From positions 25,431,321 to 25,495,320 of the forward strand of contig OX291542.1 in NCBI GenBank assembly GCA_946406115.1: 64,000 bases of DNA. The letters run 5' to 3'. Source of the DNA: Apoda limacodes. Lineage: Eukaryota; Arthropoda; Insecta; Lepidoptera; Limacodidae. Shown in pieces: positions 35,761 through 46,929 of this stretch (the stretch's first letter is position 1; each line of letters starts with the position of its first letter). The position numbers and the translations under genes are program-made. The notes beneath the pieces are model-generated. The model searched no databases, was not told where the DNA came from, and saw only the letters and a program-made list of their open reading frames with translations.

Positions 35761-36240
35761 GGAATGTTTTATTGTTCGCTCTTCCCTACCGGTAGTGCGG
35801 TATGACCATGCCAGAAATCTTCATAACACAACGGGAGGTTCGGTGGGCGTTGCTTTGTCTAGACTCTAGATGATCATAAGTCGATTGGGGTAGACTCACG
35901 TGCCTCTTCGCGCTTTCTTACCACACTAGGCAATTTCCGTCTTCATGGAAGACTGTGAATATGCACGTGGTGCCAAAAAAGCGCGATAGATCAGATTCAT
36001 TGAATTGTTGGAGCGTGTGCACAACACACAGCTTCTAAGATACCTAGAAAACACACAAGTCTGCACGTTCACTGCTAGAAAACTCCATTTATTGAGGTTC
36101 CACAATTCCAGAACACACCCCTTAATCCAAGAGCATTGGGATCTTAGTCATCTCCAGCCATGTTTAGTTCTGAGATCATTTGGAAGACAAGGTGAAGCTG
36201 GCGTCCAAAAAAGGAGTACTTAATAGAGCGAAGGAGTACT
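35761..36240. other. Unassigned, probably retrotransposon debris
   Basis: A frame at 36005-36223 (contains KLHLLRFHNSRTHPLIQEHW) has no family I recognise. The stretch lies between Gypsy and LINE pieces. Confidence 0.35.
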
Positions 36241-36600
36241 TTAACCCCGGGGCAAAGGTTGCTGCTTTACAAGTCGCAACATTGGCCCGATATGGAGTAC
36301 TGCTGCCAGCTCTGGGCGGATACACTCGGATACCAGCTTGGCCCTTTTGACGCGGTTCAACGACGGGCTGAGATAATCGTCGACAGTCCCAAACTCACAA
36401 GCCATGTCGAAGCCTTAAGTCGGAGGAGGGTGATTGCCACCCTGTATGTGTTCTCCCGCTTGTATAATGGGATGTGTTCTGAGGAATTGTTCTAAATTAT
36501 GCCCGCGCCTTCTTTCTAGTATAGCCCCGGTCGCCATCGGCAGGAAATTCATCTGACATCTAACAACCGAAATGGTCATGTACAGTGCGGTTTCAAGGAG
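36240..36600 (+). pseudogene. Jockey-type LINE reverse transcriptase C-terminus
   Basis: Reads LLYKSQHWPDMEYCCQLWAD, GYQLGPFDAVQRRAEIIVD and VIATLYVFSRLYNGMCSEEL, collinear with the LINE at 43563-44168. Stops follow. It is a second, more decayed plus-strand copy. Confidence 0.8.
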
Positions 36601-36946
36601 CTTCCTCCAGCGAGTAAGCTCTTAGTTGTGTATGCAGTGGAAAACACTTGAAAAAATTTTGCTTTGCAAAATTTCTCAAAATACATATTTTTTAATACCG
36701 CAGTATATTATTTATAATTTAATACAAAATTAATATATTAACGACGGTTAAGTATTATAATTATTTACTATATTAAAAGAATGAAAAACTAAGATATAAA
36801 ATTAAACACAGTAGGAATTTGTGAAATTTTACAGTGTTTCTTTACTTCGACGCCGTGTAGGGTTTCGGATTTTTCTTAGAATAATTTATGTATTAAGTTG
36901 GTATTAAGTATATATAAATTATATGTTTTTGTTACCAAGAATTTTC

Positions 36947-37150
36947 AGGGTTCCGAACCCAAAGGGTAAAAAACGGGACCCTATTACTAAGACTTTGCTG
37001 TCCGTCTGTCTGTCAACAGGCTGTATCTCATGAACCGTGATAGTTAAACAGCTGTAATTTTCACAGACGATATAATTTATCCGCTATAACAACAAATACT
37101 AAAAAACAGAATAAAATAAATATTTGAGGGGGCTCCCATACAACAAACTT
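36947..37150 (+). repeat. Interspersed repeat Z, 5' part
   Basis: 'cagggttccgaacccaaagg', 'gggaccctattactaag' and 'tctcatgaaccgtgatag' match 18199-18470. It ends after 'ctcccatacaacaaac', so the 3' quarter is missing. Confidence 0.75.
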
Positions 37151-37199
37151 AACTTATTAAAGTTTGTACTTTAATTTTATTTTAGGGGGAAATTTGTAA

Positions 37200-37474
37200 T
37201 ATTTTTATCAAAATAAATTTGCTTATTGTCATTTCATGTACGTACTAGATAAAAATTGCCTTTAACACAACATTTTTCTATTAAGTATTTTCAATTTTAC
37301 GGTCGTGTGTTTGCAAAAACAAAATAACTATAAACCGATCATATTTTAAAATGAAAGTTTGTTTATGGGAGTTCCAGTGCTTGAAACAGCCACGAGATTT
37401 AAATGGGTTTATGTAAGTATGTATGCGACGGGAAAACACAAATGGCGCGGGTAGCACCGCGGGCGACCAGCTAG
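37200..37474 (+). mobile_element. Helitron-like 3' end
   Basis: Ends 'accgcgggcgaccagctag' followed by T, the family's CTAG terminus. The 5' limit is not clear. Confidence 0.45.
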
Positions 37475-37660
37475 TCACTAATAAAGCAGTTAATCCCGTG
37501 GTACCTACTATCAATCCAATTTTCTGATTAATAAATCCGCCAACATTATATATGCGTGCGCGCAGGAAACTGTTTCAGTCTTGCCCACAGTTGATAGCTC
37601 GTCGGACGTTTTAATTCGTACCTATTGTTTACCCTAACCTCGTCAATCAAAGTGCTTACA

Positions 37661-37943
37661 ATGGAGATGACAGACGCGGTCGCATACAATGACAGCATAG
37701 ACGATGTGCTTCTAGCTAAAATAATCACTATGGTCTGCCTTTTCGCGATTTCCATGGTAGTTAGCTGTTTACCAATGCTTCTATCCCTCAAATTCGACTG
37801 GTTCACGAAGTCTGATGGGCTCAACGTGCGATCTTCTAACCAGTTTGTGATGGGTCTACTGACGTTTGGTGGAGGAGTCTTGTTTGCCACTTCTTTTATG
37901 CATTTGTTGCCAGAAGTCGATGAAAATATACATTTATTGCAAG
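37661..37943 (+). CDS. ZIP family zinc transporter (ZIP1/2/3-like), exon 1
   Basis: Start of a SLC39-type zinc importer; at least 332 residues are encoded by four exons in the window. The ATG at 37661 sits in a good context (ACA-ATG-G); the open frame upstream lacks another ATG. The exon encodes a short N-terminus, TM1 (about 20-42) and TM2 with TFGGGVLFATSFMHLLPEV (68-86), the conserved 'G-FLAT-F-HLLPE' signature of the ZIP II subfamily. Donor CAAG|GTGAGG, phase 1. ZIP1-3 proteins move Zn2+ into the cytosol at the plasma membrane. Confidence 0.92.
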
Positions 37944-38099
37944 GTGAGGTCAATCAATATTATTTATTAAAATATTGTTGTCCCAAAAATATACTTTTTA
38001 CTTATGAATTAAAAATGCAACATCAGTTTATCTTATCAAATTGTGTCTGTGTGTGATTTTCAACTTTTTCGGTTTTGATAATTTATTCCGTCAGTTAAT

Positions 38100-39135
38100 T
38101 TAGTACTTTAACCCTGATCTAACGTTAAAATGATTTTTTGTCTGTCTGTGTGTCCGAAAATATTTAACTCAGTACTATGAATGCTATAGACTTAAAACTA
38201 TCATCGTTTGTAGATAGTGGTATCAGGTTCAGATACAAGGGAACTCTTTGCCGTGAACAATGTAATAGTAGACAATACTCAACTGATTTAAAAAATGTTT
38301 TTACTACTCTATAGGCAAAACATATTTTTTAGGGTAGCCAGCAATGTCAAAAACTTTTGTTGTCGCCGTCTGTCCGTCTGTTCGCTTTTCATAGCCTTAT
38401 ATTTCCTCCGCCGTCTTTGCATTCATTCAAATGAGTTTTTACAGAAAGGTTTGTAATGTCCATACCAGGATGAGCCGATTGTGAGCCATTGGTTATTGTG
38501 CAAATTCCTTAAGCTCATCCGGGGAAACAGCAGCGGGTCAAACTTGAAGGATTAGAACTGGATATTTATTGAACTAAGGGAAAACAATATTTTGTATAAG
38601 CTCCCCATTGTGTGGGCTATCATTGTAAATGTCTGCGAAAATGCATTTTAGATTTTTTCTCTTTAAACGTACCTTTATTTTGCAAGTTATTTGCTTCCAA
38701 ATTTAAAAAATATGCCCCCTTTCTCTAACTTCTAAGCCGCGTGATCTTAGTCTGAAAAATATGCGATGATTAGGCTTTATAAAAAGGTTCTAAACATTTA
38801 TAACTCGGTTCAAAGTTTTTGAACAAAATCGTTATAGTTCTATATTGAACCTCAATTCAATGCGAATACGCTTCGCACTAGGCCGGAATTTTTGGGTATG
38901 AACGAGGTGCAATTCAACAGCAGACCCTTAAGGCTGCGCCCTACTTTAATGTGCAGTTTTCTGCTCTTTTTTAAAATCGATTCCACTGTCTTATTGCAAG
39001 TTTCGGACTGGAAAAAAATAACATGTCATTCTTTAACTAACAAATTACTGTATTTGTTTTAAGATATCTGTTAAACCCTCGCTTTAAAAAAATAACGGCC
39101 GAACCTCTTGTTTTTCTATTTTTAAATCATAACTC
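38100..39135. other. ZIP intron 1, no gene recognised
   Basis: AT-rich intronic DNA with pieces such as 'tttttgtctgtctgtgtgtc' (38137) and 'cgccgtctgtccgtctgttc' (38365) that recall Helitron-like repeats. Confidence 0.4.
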
Positions 39136-39139
39136 ATTA

Positions 39140-39692
39140 TCAACTAATATAATAAATTGGAAGGAAAGTCAAAACTGTACATTGAATATTTTTTTAAAAG
39201 AATACTTGGGGTGTGATCGACAATCGATACCGAAGCCAAAAATATAGTTTTTAGAATTTTTGTCTGTTTGTCTGTATGTATGTTCGGGATAAACTCAAAA
39301 AGTACTGCATAGATTTACTTCAAAGTTGGCACGAATATTATTAAGAAGTCAAGTCAACATATAGGCTACATATTATCACGCTACCACCAACAGGGAACGA
39401 GCAGTGAACTTTTATTTTTTCAACGCATTCTGTAACAACGTGTAATAACGACGCATATTTGACTTGCTTCTTAATTATTAATTATTCTACTCACACATAG
39501 CCATTTATTTTATGTTAAAAAATCGTGTAAAGTCATAACTTAGATGTGTGATTATTTTTCACCATATAAAAATGTTTCCTATTTGCTAACTAGATGGCGT
39601 TGGCGTTGAATTAGATCGCGCTATGGTTTCGTTCACAAAAAGTGATGTTATAGTATAGCGTTCACGCAGACGACGTCGCGGGCAGCAGCTAG
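39140..39692 (+). mobile_element. Helitron-like non-autonomous element
   Basis: Starts 'tcaactaatataataaattg', contains 'ttttgtctgtttgtctgtat' and ends 'gacgtcgcgggcagcagctag'. The 5'-TC and CTAG-3' ends fit a Helitron. Immediately after CTAG the sequence 'tcaactaatataat' is repeated, as if a second copy's 5' end abuts it. Confidence 0.6.
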
Positions 39693-40494
39693 TCAACTAA
39701 TATAATGCATAATATATACATAATATAAATTAGTATAGTTGGAACATAATTTATTACACGAAATGTTAAGTAACTATAATGCTAATAAATTACTGTAATA
39801 GAATTTTTATATCTTATATGATGTAACTGTAATTATTTTCCACTTTTTACGCTAAGCTGTGCGACTATCTATGTATACTATATTTAACTGAAAATTTCCA
39901 CTACAGCTCTATTTGAGATTAACATTGTCGAATTCAGCTTAATCCCCATAAGGCAAATGTATATGCGCGTTGGGGGCCCTCTTAAGGAAATGGAGGTTAT
40001 CTCAAACTTATGTTTTTTGGTGCCCCTTGCCACCTGGCTCCTTGAGCGACCGCACCTCTCGCTCTACCCCAGGGTCGGCGCTGCTTTCATCCTTATCGTT
40101 TAATAATTCTATGATCTACTCATATTTGGCAGTGTGGCCTTTATGCCTATTCCACCTAAGTATTCTAATTGTCAAAACTATATTAATATCATGTTGATAT
40201 CAATATATTATTTATTACACTTTAATTGTTTAATTATTACATATAAGGTAGTACCGAAAACCAAACGGATGATCATCAACTCGACTGCCCTTATAGAGGT
40301 AAAGACAACGGAAATGAGTATCTTTATTGCTTTTTCTAATAGAACCTTGTCCTTTAAATCAATTTTGTCGAAGTAGAATGATGTATATCTTCTGTGTTTT
40401 ATGTTTGTTTGTAATGACTTGCTGTTCCTACCTACATTGATAAAATTCTCAATTCTGATAATACTAATTATATCTAATCTAATCTAAAACCTTT

Positions 40495-40625
40495 AAACGA
40501 GCAATTCTTGTATATATGTATATATATTCATTTATATATTTATAATCTAAATCTCGGAAACGGCTCCAACGATTTTCGTGAAATTTAGTATGCAGGGGGT
40601 TCGGGGGCAATAAATCGATCTATCT
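40495..40625 (+). repeat. Interspersed repeat W
   Basis: 'gagcaattcttgtatatatg', 'aatctcggaaacggctccaa', 'cgattttcgtgaaattta' and 'aataaatcgatct', inverted relative to 18625-18745. Confidence 0.65.
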
Positions 40626-40960
40626 AACCAACTCGGCCAACTCAAAAATATAGTCGTAAAAGTAAAAATTTCGTACAGATTCTATTGAAAGGTACTTAAA
40701 TGAAGTTGGTACATATGAAAAACAGGTATGAAAAATAAGTTTGTGAGCCATGTAATATTAAGAAAATAAAAATTATAACCTTTTGAATTAAAAACAACCA
40801 AAATAATAACAATATTCGCGTGCGAATTTGGGCGCGGCGCTTGGCGGTTAAGGGAACAAACATAATAATCTAGTTGCTTTATCGCAAAAATAGTAATCCC
40901 ATAAGATTCAACCTCGCAGTGGTCGAAGTGTGTGTGAGCTCTAAATTATTAACAACAAAT

Positions 40961-41219
40961 ATTAAAAATCGGCCAAGTGTGTGACGGGCCCGAGCCCTTT
41001 TTAAATCACCGCTACAGGTATTATTAAGCGAAACAGTAACACATTTTTTGTTGGAAACAATATTCAAAGGTAAGCACCGCTGTGCTTGGTCAGTAATTAG
41101 ACGAGTGACCGCTTAGCAGCACACCTTTTGTTTTTGTCTGTGTTTGTAAATTACGTAAATGGTGGTTGGTACGGAACCCTCGGTGCGCAAGTCCGACTCG
41201 CACTTGGCCAGGTTTTTTT
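40961..41219. mobile_element. TIR repeat element ('ggccaagtg...cacttggcc')
   Basis: 'aaaaatcggccaagtgtgtg' at the left and 'gactcgcacttggccaggtt' at the right are inverted ends. The length is about 258 bp and it has no ORF. A related end is at 11604. Confidence 0.6.
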
Positions 41220-41250
41220 TACACCACTAAGATGGCAAACAAGCTTGCTA
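41219..41250 (-). repeat. LINE 3' terminus (very short)
   Basis: 'acaccactaagatggcaaac' plus 'aagcttgc' is the last ~30 bp of the LINE at 43563-44168, reversed. Confidence 0.55.
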
Positions 41251-42554
41251 GTTTAGCTATTTATTTGTTTCAGTGTAAAATTGTTGAATGTAGGTACTTA
41301 ATAAAAAATATTAAATGCTCTTCAATATCATGTAGTAAGTAAATATTTTAGAACATGAAAAAAACCGGTTAGTCAGGTTAGGTTAGTATTACTTAGTATA
41401 CTTATTACTTTTTTCAGTTTCTTGATTAGTCTTATCTGAGTATACTCCTTTGATTTAGGCGCAAGTCGCAAGCTTGAGCATGATAAATTAAATAATTCTA
41501 CATAGTTAATATGCCAATAGGTCTTATCAATGATAAATAATGATAGATAAGGTTTTAATTTACACAAAATATTATTAGGCAAGTGGTTTTCAGTTGCGTA
41601 ACTTAAAAAAAAAACGTACATTTTTTTGCCTAGCAAAGTGCGTGTCGCACCCACTATAGTATAGGGCTTCTTAGAATGAGAATTAATGCGGATATCAGAA
41701 AAACTTGTAAACAGATTTTCTTTAAAATATTTTATTTAGAGTGGGGAGGGTCACAAATTCTGCACTGATAATATAAATCTTAGAGAAAAACTTCAACTGC
41801 AATTTTTAGATCTATCCAACGGTAACCCGCACAATAGGTTGCACAAAATAAATTTTCTACACTACCTGCAATAAAAAGTTTCAAATTTTCATACATACTC
41901 AGATTCAAAAATTGAAGTTTTCGAGTCCTCAGTGCGAAATAACTCCAAGGTCAGTTCGAAAAACCGTATGAAATAACATTTTGTACTCGATGTGGCCAGT
42001 TATATTTTTTACTGGGGCCGCAGTAGAAAAATAAGACGTCTTCAGCGGGCGGCCGATAGACCAGCGAGAATGAAGCTGGCCGCTTCGTGCCGCACCGCGT
42101 CGCATGGTATTTTCTAATAAATTGTAGTTTTTTAATTTGTTTTCTACTAAAAAAAAAATGTGCTTTCAGGTAGTAGAAAAAGTAAGCTTCTCTTACCATC
42201 GAAATAAAAGCTTTCGAAGTTCAGGCTTCTTCCCTCGAGTAAGAAAAAGCGTAATTTTGTACTCGGTTCGGAATATACTATATTATATTATATATATATT
42301 ATATTGTATGGTGACCTACACTAAACCTTTTCGGTTAATCCCGTTTTATTACAAATCTGTGTGGCGGATCACATGTAGGGACCGTTCCTGTAAAATTTTA
42401 TCAGAATATATGCAATACTGACATAACATTTTTGCTTTTTGGCAATGGAACCCTAAAAGACAACAAAAAATGATTCATGCATGGTTCTGTATGCAAAACA
42501 TTGGTCCTAATACCTAGAAGTTCAAAACATTTGCGAAAAATTACAGCCAACATC

Positions 42555-42660
42555 GTTGTCAATGTCAACGTAGTCTAATCCTCGGCTCGGCTCTAAATCG
42601 AGGGGCGTGGGTTCGAATCCCGCACAAGACAAACATTTATTATTTGTGTAACTGGGTGTT
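42555..42660 (+). repeat. tRNA-related SINE fragment
   Basis: 'tctaaatcgaggggcgtggg' followed by 'ttcgaatcccgcacaag' contains a perfect pol III B box (GGTTCGAATCC). The upstream part lacks a proper D arm and the acceptor does not pair, so it is not a tRNA gene. Dispersed moth repeats carry the same segment. Confidence 0.5.
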
Positions 42661-42936
42661 TTTTATGTATAATATGTATAAATGTATTTACAAAAAAAGG
42701 AAGGACCATTTATGTTTTTGTATCCTATCAGACGGCGGCTGTGTATAATGTCGAAAAAATGTATATTTACTATAGAAATTCTCTTTCAAAAAACTTAACG
42801 GCAATTTTTCTTCATTATCTGTTAGTATAAGTATAATATAGTAAATTTTTTTTTGTAAAAACCCTTATTTCGACAACTCTTCAATCGTTAAATCTATTAA
42901 AAGCATCATAAACATGTATTACAATAAGCAAGCTTA

Positions 42937-43220
42937 ATTTTTAGGGTTCCGTACCCTAAGGGTAGAAACGGGACCCTATTACTAAGACTCCGCGGTCCGA
43001 CCGTCCGCCACCAGACTACATCTCTTGAACCGTGATAGACAGTTGAAATTTTCACAGAAGACGTATTTCTGGTACCGCTATATCAACAAATACTAAAAAA
43101 CCAGAATAAAATAAATATTTAAAGGGGCTCCCATACAACAAACGTGATTTTTTCCCGTTTTTATAGATAATGGTACAGAACCCTTTATGCGCGAGTCCGA
43201 CTAGCACTTGGCCGATTTTT
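42937..43220 (+). repeat. Interspersed repeat Z, complete copy
   Basis: From 'ttttagggttccgtacccta' to 'cgcgagtccgactagcactt' and 'ggccgattttt', about 284 bp. This is the most complete of the four copies. Confidence 0.8.
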
Positions 43221-43541
43221 TAATACATCGTGTATTTGTTTTTGTGCAGTTCCTAATGAACGAGAAAACCCCTTTCTAAGATGTTGCACATTTTCTAATT
43301 TTATTTCACGCCAATCGTTTATACGTTAAAATATTTGAAATTTGTTTGGACGCGGCCTAATAAAAAAAATATCTCAAAAACAAAGTAACTACAATACATA
43401 CAACAAAGTAAGTAAAAAATACAAAGTAAGTAGGATAAAATCAAAATTCCTTTCAAATCCTAACATTTTATAAAGAAAAATTGCTGTTATATATTCCCCT
43501 CTCTCCCCTATTAGATTTCCCTGTAAATGTCGCCGGGTCAG

Positions 43542-43545
43542 CTAG
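43542..43545 (+). other. Helitron-like CTAG terminus
   Basis: 'ctgtaaatgtcgccgggtca' followed by GCTAGT looks like a Helitron-like 3' end directly 5' of the LINE. The rest of the element is not clear. Confidence 0.35.
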
Positions 43546-43562
43546 TATTTACTTAATATGTT

Positions 43563-44168
43563 TAAAGCAGTGCTTCACGTCGGGGCAAAGGTTGTTACTT
43601 TACAAGTCGCAAGTTCGGCCCCATATGGAGTACTGCTGCCATCACTGGGCAGGTGCACCCGGATACCAGCTTGGCCCTTTTGACTCGGTTCAACGACGGG
43701 CTGTGAGAATTGTCGACGATTCCAAACTCACTTGCGGTATCGAGCCCTTAAGTCTGAGGAGAGACTTTGCCTCACTGTGTGTGTTCTACCGCTTGTACAA
43801 TGGGTTGTGTTCTGAGGAATTGGTCGAAATGATGCCCACGGCTACTTTCTACCATCGCACCGCTCGCCATCGGCAGGGAATCCATTCTCACACTTTAGAA
43901 CCTAAATGGTCGCGTACAGTGCGGTTTCTGAGAAACTTCCTCCCGCGAACGCTTAAGTTGTGGAATGAGCTCCCTGCTAAGGTATTCTGCAAGGATTACA
44001 GTATGGAGTTCTTCAAGAAAGAAGTTATTAGATTTCTGAAGGGTCGGCAACGCGCAAGTGATGCCCCTGGTGTTGCAAGCGTCCATAGGCTACGGTGACC
44101 GCTTACCATCAGGCGGGCCGTAAGCTTGTTTGCCACCTTAGTGGTATAAAAAAAAAAAAAAAAAAAAC
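43563..44168 (+). mobile_element. Jockey-type LINE, 5'-truncated, with poly(A) tail
   Basis: About 178 codons of reverse transcriptase C-terminus, open to a TGA at about 44098: FTSGQRLLLYKSQVRPHMEY, GYQLGPFDSVQRRAVRIVDD, FYRLYNGLCSEELVEMMP and PRTLKLWNELPAKVF. It ends with 'gtttgccaccttagtggtat' and about 22 A. This is the best-preserved copy of a LINE whose 3' scraps occur at least nine times in the window. It lies in ZIP intron 1, in sense orientation. Confidence 0.88.
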
Positions 44169-44299
44169 TGGCACACTTTTTGTACCTTTCAAAACAAAAA
44201 AACGTAATGTGGGACGTCCCCCAGCCAGATAACGGGACGATATTACAAGTATATTAACAAGCGAAAACAACAAAATATACAAACACCTTTGGGTGCGAA

Positions 44300-44392
44300 A
44301 GGTGCAGGCAGGATATGCAAAGTGTTATGGCCCGTTCTGGGAAAAGCCGTTGTCCAACATAGGATTCCACTGGGCAGATGATAATAATACCT
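44300..44392 (+). repeat. RTE-like LINE 3' end
   Basis: 'gggaaaagccgttgtccaac' plus 'ggattccactgggcagatga' and a (GATAAT) tail match the usual end of lepidopteran RTE-like LINEs. Confidence 0.55.
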
Positions 44393-44493
44393 TTAAAGCA
44401 CAAGAAATGGTATATGTATAAATTAGTATTCATTAAAATACCAATTTTTTAAGTACGTTTTCTATAGTCTAAAATGTAAAAAATATTTCACAG

Positions 44494-44863
44494 AAACTGG
44501 AGAACTACCAGAGCTCCCTCTGTACCTCGCATCTTTTATAATGTGTTGTGGATTCTTCATGATGTACTTCATCGAGGAGATGGTCCATGTGTACATTAAC
44601 AGTCGAAACGCTAAGGCTGCAAGAGGAAGCTTTGCACGAGCCCTCAGCATCAGAAAACAAAGCAACGAAGGGGATAGTCCTGACACACCTATCACTAAAG
44701 AACAAGAAGCTTCTAAGAACCATGTGCATGTACCTATGGAAACTGGAGCCGAAGATACAATGGTGTCTGCATTCAGAGGATTGCTGATAGTATTGGCTCT
44801 GTCTATTCATGAGCTGTTCGAAGGCCTCGCAGTTGGACTAGAATCTTCGTCGGCTAATGTATG
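44494..44863 (+). CDS. ZIP family zinc transporter, exon 2
   Basis: Acceptor ATTTCACAG|AA, donor TATG|GTAAGT; phases 1 and 2 fit. It encodes TM3 (about 99-121, CCGFFMMYFIEEMVH), a cytosolic loop of about 60 residues with only one short His motif (NHVHV, 170-174), and TM4 with LALSIHELFEGLAVGLE (195-211). His200 and Glu204 of 'IHELFEG' correspond to the metal-binding 'H---(F)EG' of TM4. The loop, His-rich in many ZIPs, is poor in His here. Confidence 0.93.
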
Positions 44864-45299
44864 GTAAGTTATTTTTAATTGAAAACTAGGTGCACGCGGT
44901 TAAAAACCTGCTCTCGTTGACACATATGAGAGAGATCTTTGTTCAAATGTGGACGTCTTTCGTCCTATAGATTAAAAAAAAAAACCACTGAGCTATTATC
45001 GCTAGATCGATGGCCGTTAGGAAAGGCGAGTCTTAGGAAAGATAGTTCTGGAGTGAAAACATCATACCTACTGTTAAGCGCATTGTTGGAACCATAGATA
45101 ACGATGGAAACCCTCGTGTAGACCGACGACCTGAAAAAGAAGTGGTGTAGCAGTTGTGTGAGATAAACTAATGAAGGGGATTGGTACAACCTTGCCCAAG
45201 TAAATTTTTTTATCATCAGTAAAATTTTCCATGTTTCGGCCTCTTTATGTAGATTCATTTTCATTTCTATTTTTAAAATATGCATAACAAAATTAAAGC

Positions 45300-46815
45300 A
45301 ATGACGCAATCTGTACTATTGTCACACACCGTTTAAACGTTTAAAGGACAACAGTTCTTTAACGTACTTATTTGTGTTTGTCAGTCGTAACATCCAATCG
45401 TTTATAAATAACAGCTAGGTTTTGAACCAGTTAAGTTGATTTTTTATGAAAAAAAGGCAGTAATTATCGTTTTCGTCCCATCTCTTCGTAAGGAGGCGGA
45501 GGGTTTCTCGATTAGTATGAGCATTATGGGTTATTCCGACGCATATTAGTAACAGTGACTATTTTATTTTGGAATTTGAAACACTATTTAATTAAAAAGT
45601 TTGAACGCAATTCGCTTCGATAAAGTCCTGGCCGGTAACAAGCCGACGCAGCATTGGTTAACCAATTAAAAAAATACGCGGGAACTTCGTATCCCTCTTT
45701 TTCAATACCTTTTATCAAATTTAATATATAAATTTGTAATTTGGGTATGTAATAATATTCGTCACTGCTAAAAGCATCTCTTATTTATTTTTCTCATAGA
45801 GGGAATGAAAAGAAGGGTATGCCGCACGGTACTTAAATTATTCAACATCGAGCGAAGCGTACTTTGAATCCCTTGCTATGCTTAGGATTCTACTCCAGAA
45901 TCCTATGTTTCGCTCCGGATTCAAACGATCGTTCTCGCCCTTAATACATTATTTTGGTCCGCTGTCACAACAGTCAAATGGACAATCTATTATTTCAACA
46001 TACTTTTTCATAAAGCGGCATTTAAAGAAAAGATGTTATAACGTCTATAGCAGTACTTCAACAATCAAGTGTCCATTGTGTAATGTGAATCCAGTCTAAT
46101 GAAGTGAAGCGACAACGAATAGAGGTTCGATTCGGTTCGGTGAGATTCGCACAGAATCTTGGAAAAAGACAGGCGCAGGTTATATGCAAGGAAATTAGAT
46201 TTTTATGATTCTAGTTAAACTAAAACTTAGTTAGTTAAAGCCCATAATTCTGTTTAGACAATCTTTCTCAGGAACTCAATTTAAAATTAATATCAAATAA
46301 TAATAAGGTCTACATAGCTGTATAAAAATCTAGCTCCTAAATCAACGCAATAAAAAATACTGACATAAATTTATTCTGCATATTTTAACACTTAGGTACA
46401 AATAAATCAAAACCTATACGGTAAATTCCGTTAAGAGGACGATATAGGCCAAAAAGCTTATTTCTGTAATACTTACGTTGTGTTTGTAAATGTACTTAAA
46501 ATCATTACACAATGTCATATACATTACTATTAGATATATTTGTTTTATACTTTCTTAGTAAATTATTCCATAAAGACGCTTTAAAAACTAAATTTTTTTA
46601 GAAGGGGATTTAACGTTTTTACCGTTATGTAGTCATTTTTTTTAGTTTTTGCTACAACGTAGAGTCAATCCACTAGATAACACTACTGTTATTATTTAAT
46701 CAACTTTCATTACAATAAAATGCTAATACACGGTTTAAAAATTTGCCCAAGTGTTGAAATAATGGTTACTTCCAGATTTTTTATTGCATTCAATACAATA
46801 AATGAAAATCACTCA
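45300..46815. other. ZIP intron 2, no gene recognised
   Basis: Includes a repeat-like GC-richer part at 45840-46130 ('gaatcccttgctatgcttag', 'cagaatcctatgtttcgctc') whose two phrases look like a degenerate inverted pair. Otherwise AT-rich. Confidence 0.4.
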
Positions 46816-46929
46816 TTTCGGTGATGCACTCGACAACGAAAAGCAAGTTTTATAAAATTTTTTTTTTTCAATCCTTTAGCCACAAAATATGCACAAAAAC
46901 GGCGTATTTACGCGGTCTAGCCTATACCG

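Noticed and set aside
37546..37953. Minus-strand ORF of 135 codons
   Set aside because: Antisense of ZIP exon 1.
42555..42660. tRNA gene
   Set aside because: There is a good B box, but no pairing acceptor stem or proper A box and D arm at the required spacing.
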